NCBI GenBank assembly: GCA_910585465.1
Contig: CAJUEW010000003.1
Location: 62,001 to 126,000, forward strand
Length of the DNA: 64,000 nt
Origin: an uncultured Lachnospiraceae bacterium
GTDB taxonomy: Bacteria; Bacillota; Clostridia; Lachnospirales; Lachnospiraceae
Direction: 5' to 3'
Shown here: positions 52,220-58,891 of the stretch, piece by piece
Position numbering within the stretch: the stretch's first letter is position 1
How the letters are laid out: each line of letters begins with the position of its first letter
Made by a program: the position numbers and the translations under genes
Notes under the pieces: model-generated
Databases searched by the model: none
What the model saw: the letters and a program-made list of their open reading frames with translations, nothing else
What the model was told of the DNA's origin: nothing

Positions 52220-53158
52220 ATGTATTTGAAACCCAGAATTTTTATCGGCTCATCAAAGGAAAGCCGGAAAATCGCAGAGCAGGTGAAAGAAAATCTGAGC
52301 CCCGAATATGTCTGTGTAATTTGGTATGATAACTTTTTTAAATTAAACCAGAATACATATGACAACCTTGTCAAAGAGTCCATGGGCTTCGATTATGCTG
52401 TTTTTATCGGAGGGAAGGACGATATTGTAGTAAGGAGGGAATCCGGTGTTCAGAAAACAGCTCCAAGAGATAATGTGTATCTGGAATTTGGTCTTTATGC
52501 GGGCGTTCTTTCTCCTGCGCGCAGTTATTTCATGATTCACAAATCATGTACGGTTTCCTCGGACTTATATGGAGTTACGGTGCTGAGCTATTCAAATAAA
52601 AAGGATGTAAAAAAATGCTGTGATCAGTTAATGGAAAAGATGGAGGAAGAGAGCAGGATAAGCAGAATAAAGCTTTTGCCGTCCACCAGCCTGGCCATAG
52701 GATATTTTGAAAATTTTCTAAGAAACGCCGGGGAAGCTTTATTTCATTTAGAGTCCGTGGAGGTCAGCGGGAAAGTATACGATGTAAGAAAATACGAGAA
52801 AAGACTGGAAGTCATGATTCCTGATAATATTGATGAGGACTGGAGATCATGGGCAGAAGTGTTTTATCAAAGGAATCATATGCAGAGGGTGACACTGGAC
52901 AGCAGAATAAAAAAGATTGGTGTTTCGCTGGATGCCGGCGCTCTGAAGGAAAAGAAAGTCCGTCTGATAGATATACCACAGACTATCCGGGCGGCGCTTC
53001 AATCCGTGGAACTGGTTCTTGGTAAAGATTATATTGGAAGTACAGAGCTGCTTGAAACTGTAAAAAGAAAAGAAATAGATAATTTTGTTAAAACATTGGA
53101 AAATCTTATAAAAACAGATTCTTATGTAAATGCAGTTGTAAGCATTCAAATTATATAA
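52220..53158 (+). CDS. TIR-STING effector
   Basis: 312 residues from ATG 52220 after GGAGGA. N-terminal TIR-like domain (about 1-145): RIFIGSSKESRKIAEQV, VCVIWYDNFFKLNQNTYDNL in part (core VIWYDNFF), DYAVFIGGKDD and RDNVYLEFGLYAG with the presumed NADase Glu89. From residue ~154 a prokaryotic STING domain: TSLAIGYFENFLRNAGEALF (stem helix), LEVMIPDNIDEDW, and VRLIDIPQTIRAALQSVELVLG. In CBASS, TIR-STING binds cyclic di-GMP, filaments and destroys NAD+. Here no CD-NTase is adjacent; the neighbours are Csm genes, 97 bases upstream. Activating signal unknown. Confidence 0.85.
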   Translation: MYLKPRIFIGSSKESRKIAEQVKENLSPEYVCVIWYDNFFKLNQNTYDNLVKESMGFDYAVFIGGKDDIVVRRESGVQKTAPRDNVYLEFGLYAGVLSPARSYFMIHKSCTVSSDLYGVTVLSYSNKKDVKKCCDQLMEKMEEESRISRIKLLPSTSLAIGYFENFLRNAGEALFHLESVEVSGKVYDVRKYEKRLEVMIPDNIDEDWRSWAEVFYQRNHMQRVTLDSRIKKIGVSLDAGALKEKKVRLIDIPQTIRAALQSVELVLGKDYIGSTELLETVKRKEIDNFVKTLENLIKTDSYVNAVVSIQII

Positions 53159-53297
53159 GAGCCTGGGCAGAGGAAAGAGAAAGCTTTTGAGGATTTTGCT
53201 TAAGGGAGTGTCAAATATGGGCGCTGGAATGGAAAAAAGACACTTCTCTATAAAAGAAATACAAACAGTTACATATTTTAAAGGAGGTATTTATAAT

Positions 53298-53459
53298 ATG
53301 ATGAAAAGAAATATTGCTTTATTATCAGACGAGGAACTGAACGCTATCGAGAATACGAAAATGAGCATTGAAGTTGATGAGAATTATGAAGAATCACTGG
53401 CTCTGCTGCCTGCTGCTCTTTTACTTGCAGCTCTTGCTGCCGCTCAGAAGGCTCATTGA
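53298..53459 (+). CDS. RiPP precursor peptide (predicted)
   Basis: 53 residues starting with Met-Met, behind a perfect AAAGGAGGT site. The first ~33 residues look like a leader (LLSDEELNAIENTKMSIEVD, acidic, amphipathic) and the last ~20 are LALLPAALLLAALAAAQKAH. The presumed core has no Cys, Ser or Thr after the Ser at position 33, so azol(in)e formation is not possible there. The next two genes encode a YcaO enzyme and a PqqD-protease fusion, supporting a modified peptide. A hydrophobic membrane-active product is likely. It might alternatively be an unmodified small membrane peptide. Confidence 0.72.
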   Translation: MMKRNIALLSDEELNAIENTKMSIEVDENYEESLALLPAALLLAALAAAQKAH

Positions 53460-53566
53460 TTACTTTACAATTTGCGCTCTGACTTTTTTGTTATAGTTTT
53501 CCAGCGCCTTTATACCAAATTTGCCGATAAAAAAGCTGAGCCTGCAATATTGTAAAAATTTAAATA

Positions 53567-53627
53567 GTCTCAGTGAAAGCGGGGTACAGGACTCATATGG
53601 TATGCTTTCTGCCCCTTTCATTGAGGC
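53567..53627 (+). terminator. hairpin between precursor and YcaO genes (attenuator)
   Basis: GTCTCAGTGAAAGCGGGG (53567-53584) pairs with CCCCTTTCATTGAGGC (53612-53627) with one bulge and a G-T pair; TGTCTTTCTATATTT follows. It probably ends most transcripts after the short precursor gene and lets some continue into ycaO. Confidence 0.65.
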
Positions 53628-53654
53628 TGTCTTTCTATATTTGAGGTGAATATT

Positions 53655-55463
53655 ATGTCAGTATATGAGGAACTACATTATAAAGACAGCAGTCCTGATG
53701 CAACAGTAGACAGACTTTTAAAGATTCTTCAAGAGTGCGGTATTGACACAGAAGAAGCATGGGGTGATAAAAGCTCTGTTGATACATATTCTCTGCGGGT
53801 CACAATTAAAGGAACAACAATTGGAACCAATGGGAAGGGAGTGACAGAGGAGTATGCCCGTGCAAGCGCGTATGCTGAGTTTTTTGAAAGATTTCAAAAC
53901 GGAGTATTAAGTCACTGCACAAAAAGGCCTGGGATACCATATTATGTTGCCAATGACGAAAAATTGTTTACAGCATCAGAGATCGTGGACAATGGAGACT
54001 CTTTTATAGACTACTATTTCAGGAAAAGGAATATGTCGGATGCTTTGCCGGAAGAGAAAGTGAAGAATTATAAGGAAATGAACCCCAGTGACAGTCCGGC
54101 TGACGGAGGCGAAAAATATATTGCCTTGCCTTTTTATAGTATAAAGAGCAAAAAAGTAGTTTATTTACCTTTTTCCACATGTATTTCAATGTATGGCAGC
54201 AACGGAATGTGTGCCGGAAATACACCGGAGGAGGCGCTTGTTCAGGGATTATCTGAGATAGCGGAGCGGATTGCACAAAAAAGAATTTTTACAGAAAAGC
54301 CTGCGCTGCCCACCATTCCGGAGGAATACATTAAAAAGTATCCTCTTATTTATGATATGTATACGAAAGCAAAATCAAACCCGGATTTTGAGATATGCTT
54401 AAAAGACTGCTCGTTTGGAGGGAAGTATCCGGTTGTTGCCTTACATGTAATAGAAAAGAATACCGGACGCTTCGGAGTAAAGATGGGCTGTCATCCGAAT
54501 ATAGGTATTGCGATGGAACGCTGCTTTACTGAGATGACACAGGGCACGGATATTTTTGATTATTCGAGAAAGCGCAGCTGGCTGGATTTCTCCAATAATT
54601 ATGTTGACGATGAAACAAATATAATAAACAGCTATAAAATAGGATTAGCCCAGTATCCTTTCCAGATTTTCTCTGAAAATCCGGATTATCCTTTTACCGA
54701 GCTTCCGGATGTTTCCGACTGCAGCAATGCTGCCATTTTAAAAAACTGGATAAATTTCTTTCTGAGTGAACATGATGTGCTGGTTAGAAATGTTTCTTTT
54801 ACAGGCTTTCCAAGCTTTTATATTATTATTCCCGGATTATCTGAATTTGCGGAGGTCAGTGATTATGATATCAGACTGCAGAATACCCGAATGTTTGTCA
54901 GTTCTTTATTACTTTCTCCGGAAGAGATCGACGCGTCCAATGTGAAATATGTGACAGGGGTGATAAAAGCGTATAATGCAAGTGTACTTGAAAACTCCTT
55001 ACGGACATATTACCATCAGGATACAAGGCTGGATCTGCCTTTCGACGGGATAGGCTCTGAACTATATCTGTTATCTATGTGCTATGTTTTTCAACAGAAT
55101 TTTATAGAGGCAAAGCAGTATCTGGAAATTCTGTTCCGCAGAGCTAAGGCGGAAAATGTCAGCAGGGAGACAAGGGACAAATTAAATGCTGTCTACTACT
55201 ATGTTTCCGGAAGGTGTGTGATGGAGTCCCACAGAGATGTGGTGGAATATCTTCGTACATTTTTCACGCCGGAGTTATGCGAATACATAGACAGCCTGTT
55301 TCAAGATCCGGAACAGGTTATTGTGAAACAGTACAGCAACGTTATTTTGGAAAAGCTGCCGTTTTACGACGATTTTAGAAGGAAAATAGCGGACAGATAT
55401 AAGGATACGATTCTGGATCAGCTTGCGGTTGGAAAAATATTTGAGTCATTTGCAGGGAATTAA
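53655..55463 (+). CDS. YcaO domain protein with helical C-terminal extension
   Basis: 602 residues from ATG 53655 (GAGGTG just upstream; a GTG at 53646 lies in that site). ATP/Mg residues are in place: SAYAEFFERFQNG (about 76-88), EEALVQGLSEIAERIAQK (about 196-213) and the MERCFTEMTQG helix (about 283-293). The last ~150 residues form TPR-like helices (SMCYVFQQNFIEAKQYLEIL; AVYYYVSGRC). Length and layout recall E. coli YcaO rather than typical TOMM cyclodehydratases, and the Pro-rich C-terminus (PxPxP) is missing. YcaO enzymes activate backbone amides with ATP to give azolines, thioamides or amidines. No TfuA or E1-like partner is adjacent. The precursor lies upstream. Confidence 0.85.
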   Translation: MSVYEELHYKDSSPDATVDRLLKILQECGIDTEEAWGDKSSVDTYSLRVTIKGTTIGTNGKGVTEEYARASAYAEFFERFQNGVLSHCTKRPGIPYYVANDEKLFTASEIVDNGDSFIDYYFRKRNMSDALPEEKVKNYKEMNPSDSPADGGEKYIALPFYSIKSKKVVYLPFSTCISMYGSNGMCAGNTPEEALVQGLSEIAERIAQKRIFTEKPALPTIPEEYIKKYPLIYDMYTKAKSNPDFEICLKDCSFGGKYPVVALHVIEKNTGRFGVKMGCHPNIGIAMERCFTEMTQGTDIFDYSRKRSWLDFSNNYVDDETNIINSYKIGLAQYPFQIFSENPDYPFTELPDVSDCSNAAILKNWINFFLSEHDVLVRNVSFTGFPSFYIIIPGLSEFAEVSDYDIRLQNTRMFVSSLLLSPEEIDASNVKYVTGVIKAYNASVLENSLRTYYHQDTRLDLPFDGIGSELYLLSMCYVFQQNFIEAKQYLEILFRRAKAENVSRETRDKLNAVYYYVSGRCVMESHRDVVEYLRTFFTPELCEYIDSLFQDPEQVIVKQYSNVILEKLPFYDDFRRKIADRYKDTILDQLAVGKIFESFAGN

Positions 55464-55490
55464 GGGCTTTGCTGTCAGGATGGAGGCGGT

Positions 55491-56327
55491 ATGGATAGTA
55501 GTTTGCTTGTTCGGAATAAAAATCTGAGCTTTTTTCAAAAGGAGGACGGGAGGGTTCTGGTTTTCAATCATGATGATGCGAAATCATATATTCTCAGTTA
55601 CAATGCCTGTCAGTTATTGTTGCGTCTGGACGGGACGAGCAGATTGCAGGACATTTATCATGATTTCAGCTCCCTCCCTGAAGCTGAAATTGATCAGATG
55701 ATAACTATGTTTGAGAAAATCGGTTTTACCGGGGAAGAACATAAGAAGAAAAAACGTTTTGTCCTCTGGAAAGAGCCGGAGAATATTATCATTATAAAAA
55801 ATAAACAGATACGTTCGGCTATAAGAGGACTGCTGCTGATTTCACCGTTCCTGTTTTTAATAGGACTGTTTTATTTGTGGAGCCTGCATTTAAAGCTGTC
55901 AGTAAATATAGATAAGCCTTTTTTAGCTCTTGCTCTTATTGTACTTATAATAAGTACCTTTGTGCATGAAATGTCCCATGCTGTTTTTGCAAAATCATAT
56001 AATGCCAATATTGGAGAAATTGCGTTAATTTTTGAGGCAGCCTTTCCGCATATGCGCATCTATACGAATATATGCGGATTCTCTTATATAGCAAAGACAT
56101 CACAGAAAATAAAGACACATCTGGCGGGAATTCTTGCTCATATTTTTTTAATGACTCTAAGTATATTGATGATAGGCTGTCCTGTTGCTGCCGTTTCCCG
56201 GGCGGGCATATGCGTATTTCTGGTCAATGGTCTTTGCGTGGTAGTTGATCTCATTCCGTTCAGAACCAGCGACGGCAGCCGCGTACTGCAGACTATCCGG
56301 GATATGGATAAGACGGCAGAAGGTTAA
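55491..56327 (+). CDS. PqqD-like domain fused to M50 site-2-type protease
   Basis: 278 residues, ATG after GGAGG. Residues ~1-85 look like a PqqD/RRE winged helix (FNHDDAKSYILSYNACQLLLRLDGTSRL in part; core SYNACQLLLRLDG), which in RiPP pathways binds the leader. Four to five membrane helices follow, with the zinc motif FVHEMSHAVFAK (HExxH, about 163-167) and the M50 partner motif DLIPFRTSDGSRVL (PxxxxDG). The fusion could recognise the precursor leader and cleave it in the membrane while exporting the core. 27 bases after ycaO, so co-transcribed. No separate transporter is in the cluster. Confidence 0.82.
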   Translation: MDSSLLVRNKNLSFFQKEDGRVLVFNHDDAKSYILSYNACQLLLRLDGTSRLQDIYHDFSSLPEAEIDQMITMFEKIGFTGEEHKKKKRFVLWKEPENIIIIKNKQIRSAIRGLLLISPFLFLIGLFYLWSLHLKLSVNIDKPFLALALIVLIISTFVHEMSHAVFAKSYNANIGEIALIFEAAFPHMRIYTNICGFSYIAKTSQKIKTHLAGILAHIFLMTLSILMIGCPVAAVSRAGICVFLVNGLCVVVDLIPFRTSDGSRVLQTIRDMDKTAEG

Positions 56328-56334
56328 ATTGTAA

Positions 56335-56375
56335 GAAAAAACCGGAAAAGCTGAATTTTCATTCAGATATTTCCG
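56335..56375 (-). terminator. terminator of tRNA-Ser
   Basis: Reading the minus strand, CCGGAAA and CTGAAT pair with ATTCAG and TTTTCCGG around a GAAA loop, followed by TTTTTTC. It is 17 bases after the tRNA 3' end and also separates it from the convergent RiPP genes. Confidence 0.82.
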
Positions 56376-56391
56376 GGTCTCAGAAACCAAC

Positions 56392-56478
56392 GGAGACGGT
56401 GGGATTCGAACCCACGTGCCGGTTGCCCGACAACTTGATTTCGAGTCAAGCTCGTTATGGCCACTTCGATACGTCTCC
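56392..56478 (-). tRNA. tRNA-Ser(CGA)
   Basis: 87 bases on the minus strand, beginning GGAGACG and ending CGTCTCC. The anticodon stem CTTGA/TCAAG encloses the loop CTCGAAA with anticodon CGA, reading UCG codons. A long variable arm (TTGTCGGGCAACC) marks a class II tRNA, and GGTTCGAATCC is the T-loop. CCA is not encoded. Its 3' end faces the Csm/RiPP block. Confidence 0.96.
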
Positions 56479-56537
56479 ATATTTAGGTATTTTATCACAG
56501 AATTGCCGTTTGTGCAATGATTTCGTAAAATGATTAC

Positions 56538-56566
56538 TTGTAAAAAGTCCTTTTGTCCGGTATAAT
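56538..56566 (+). promoter_or_regulatory. promoter of the OPT transporter gene
   Basis: TTGTAA (56538-56543), 17-base spacer, TATAAT (56561-56566). Confidence 0.75.
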
Positions 56567-56603
56567 AATAATTATTATATCAAAAGATTAAGGGGAAAAA
56601 GAC

Positions 56604-58502
56604 ATGAATGAAAACAAAGAGTTCAAACCGTATATTCCGGCGGAAAAAATTACGCCGGAATTTACAATGACATCAATAATTATGGGAATCATTCTTGCAG
56701 TTGTATTCGGTGCTGCCAATGCTTATCTGGGCCTGCGTGTCGGTATGACAGTATCTGCCTCTATTCCGGCAGCCGTTATCTCTATGGGTGTCATCCGTGT
56801 CATTATGAAGAAAAATTCCATTTTGGAGAGCAATATGGTTCAGACCATCGGTTCTGCAGGGGAGTCGCTGGCGGCAGGTGCCATCTTTACGATGCCTGCC
56901 CTGTTCCTGTGGGCAGAGGATGGCCTGTGCGGTATGCCGAGTCTTGTGGAGATCACGCTGATTGCTCTGTGCGGCGGTATTCTTGGCGTACTTTTTATGA
57001 TCCCGCTCCGAAATGCGCTGATTGTAAAGGAACATGCAACGCTTCTTTATCCGGAGGGTACTGCATGTGCGGAGGTGCTTCTTGCAGGAGAGGAGGGAGG
57101 CTCCAATGCTTCTACGGTCTTCAGCGGTATGGGACTGGCTGCTGTATTTAAATTCCTGGTAGACGGAATCAAGATTATTCCGGCAGATGTTGCGGCTGCG
57201 TTTCATTCTTTTAAGGGAGAGATTGGGATGGAGGTTTATCCGGCGCTTCTCGGTGTGGGATATATTGTAGGACCCCGGATTGCTTCCTATATGTTTGTTG
57301 GTTCTTTAGTTGGATGGATGGTAATTATTCCGCTTATTTGTCTGTTCGGACCGGATATGTGGATGTATCCCGCGGAAGCCGGAGTTACCATTGCGCAGCT
57401 CTATGAGGGCGGCGGCGCAGCGGCTATTTGGAGTACTTATGTAAAATACATCGGTGCGGGAGCAATTGCCACCGGCGGTATTATCTCTCTGATCAAGTCT
57501 CTGCCGCTGATTATCACTACCTTCCGGGATTCCATGAGGAGCATGAAGGATGGTAAAAATACCAGTACTGCGAGAACTGCTCAGGATCTTCCGATGAACG
57601 CTGTTCTGATAGGTATTGCGGCTATGATACTTATTATCTGGCTTGTTCCGGCGATACCGGTCAATATTTTAGGGGCTGTCATTATCGTTGTTTTCGGTTT
57701 CTTTTTTGCAACCGTATCTTCCCGCATGGTGGGACTCATCGGAAGCTCCAATAATCCGGTATCCGGTATGGCGATTGCAACGCTTCTGATTGCCACCTTT
57801 GCTATCAAAGCTTCCGGTGATACCGGGATTACCGGTATGACAGGAGCAATTGCAATAGGCTCTGTTATCTGTATTGTAGCCGCTATTGCAGGCGATACCT
57901 CGCAGGATTTAAAGACCGGCTATCTGCTTGGAGCAACTCCAAGGAGACAACAGATCGGGGAGTTGATTGGTGTTTTGGCATCCGGTCTTGCCATCGGCGG
58001 CGTGCTGTATCTTCTGAATGCAGCCTGGGGATACGGCGGAGCTGAAGTTCCGGCGCCGCAGGCCACATTGATGAAGATGATTGTGGAAGGTATTATGGGC
58101 GGAAAGCTTCCGTGGAATCTGGTGTTTGTGGGAGTTTTTCTGGCACTTGGCTTGGAGATTTTAAGGATTCCGGTTATGCCGTTTGCCATTGGTCTGTATC
58201 TGCCCATTTATCTGAATGCTAGTATTATGATTGGCGGTGTTGTACGTCTTCTGATGGATGGACGAAAGGGTGTGGATGAAAAAACGAAGGAGCTTCAGTC
58301 CACTGACGGCACTCTGTATTGTGCAGGTATGATTGCAGGTGAAGGCCTTGTAGGTATTATTCTGGCAATCCTTGCAGTTGCCGGAATTACCATGGATCTG
58401 TCCGGAAGCATCAGTCTTGGAAATATCGGCGGGGTGCTTTTGATGGGGGCTATGATTTTATGCCTGCTGAAATTCTCTTTATGGAAGAAACGTAAAAACT
58501 GA
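56604..58502 (+). CDS. OPT family oligopeptide transporter
   Basis: 632 residues, about 14-16 membrane helices. Typical OPT/YSL signatures: EFTMTSIIMGIILAVVFGAANAYLGLRVGMT in part (core GAANAYLGLRVGMTVSAS), YPEGTACAEVL, GVGYIVGPRIASYMF and the Gly/Pro-rich ends. Proton-coupled import of short peptides or metal chelates. It ends in the start of a PqqD-like gene (one-base overlap), a pairing that hints the transported molecule may be a modified peptide or that PqqD controls the pump. Confidence 0.92.
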   Translation: MNENKEFKPYIPAEKITPEFTMTSIIMGIILAVVFGAANAYLGLRVGMTVSASIPAAVISMGVIRVIMKKNSILESNMVQTIGSAGESLAAGAIFTMPALFLWAEDGLCGMPSLVEITLIALCGGILGVLFMIPLRNALIVKEHATLLYPEGTACAEVLLAGEEGGSNASTVFSGMGLAAVFKFLVDGIKIIPADVAAAFHSFKGEIGMEVYPALLGVGYIVGPRIASYMFVGSLVGWMVIIPLICLFGPDMWMYPAEAGVTIAQLYEGGGAAAIWSTYVKYIGAGAIATGGIISLIKSLPLIITTFRDSMRSMKDGKNTSTARTAQDLPMNAVLIGIAAMILIIWLVPAIPVNILGAVIIVVFGFFFATVSSRMVGLIGSSNNPVSGMAIATLLIATFAIKASGDTGITGMTGAIAIGSVICIVAAIAGDTSQDLKTGYLLGATPRRQQIGELIGVLASGLAIGGVLYLLNAAWGYGGAEVPAPQATLMKMIVEGIMGGKLPWNLVFVGVFLALGLEILRIPVMPFAIGLYLPIYLNASIMIGGVVRLLMDGRKGVDEKTKELQSTDGTLYCAGMIAGEGLVGIILAILAVAGITMDLSGSISLGNIGGVLLMGAMILCLLKFSLWKKRKN

Positions 58503-58843
58503 TGAAAAAGCAGCGGAAAAATTATCTGGATCTGATTCCGGAGCGGGTTCCCGGAATTACCTGGGGCAAGGGGGAAGATGGCCTGATTATTCTTGAAGTG
58601 GAGAATAGAGGGGTATTTAACCGGATTGCTCAAAGGCTGTTTAAGCGGCCGCAATATACGAAGGTGCATATGGAGAAATACGGGAGCTTTCTATGGCTGT
58701 TAATAGACGGAAGGCGGACGGTTATGGAGCTGGCCGACCTTCAGAGGGAAGCCTTCGGAGAAGAGGTGGAGCCGCTGTATCCGAGAATTGTAAAATATAT
58801 TCAGATCATGGAAAGCTATCATTTTATCAGGTTTGTAAATTGA
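58502..58843 (+). CDS. PqqD-like protein
   Basis: 113 residues. The PqqD winged-helix fold appears in residues ~40-110: KVHMEKYGSFLWLLIDGRRTVMELADL in part (core SFLWLLIDGRRTVMELADL) and a last helix VKYIQIMESYHFIRF. Stand-alone PqqD proteins chaperone RiPP precursors. No precursor or radical SAM gene lies next to it; the only partner is the OPT transporter upstream, to which it is translationally coupled. Confidence 0.82.
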   Translation: MKKQRKNYLDLIPERVPGITWGKGEDGLIILEVENRGVFNRIAQRLFKRPQYTKVHMEKYGSFLWLLIDGRRTVMELADLQREAFGEEVEPLYPRIVKYIQIMESYHFIRFVN

Positions 58844-58850
58844 ATTATAA

Positions 58851-58888
58851 AAAACAGGAGTTTCGCTTCGGGAGGAAACTCCTGTTTT
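58851..58888. terminator. bidirectional terminator
   Basis: AAAACAGGAGTTTC (58851-58864) pairs with GAAACTCCTGTTTT (58874-58887) between convergent pqqD-like and rqcH genes; A/T runs flank both arms. Confidence 0.92.
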
Positions 58889-58891
58889 TGC

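Noticed and set aside
53187..53297. N-terminal extension of the RiPP precursor to an upstream in-frame start
   Set aside because: The perfect AAAGGAGGT site lies directly before the Met-Met pair at 53298; the upstream part has no site and an unrelated composition.
46200..56400. CRISPR array near the csm genes
   Set aside because: Read through the gaps 46207-46348, 47076-47268, 52123-52219, 53159-53297, 53460-53654 and 56328-56600; no repeated 25-37 base units with regular spacing are present.
46200..56480. Attachment-site duplicate of the tRNA-Ser 3' end
   Set aside because: The tRNA end (GGAGACGGTGGGATTCGAA) was compared with the gaps near 46.2-47.3 kb and no copy was recognised; no integrase gene is in the window.
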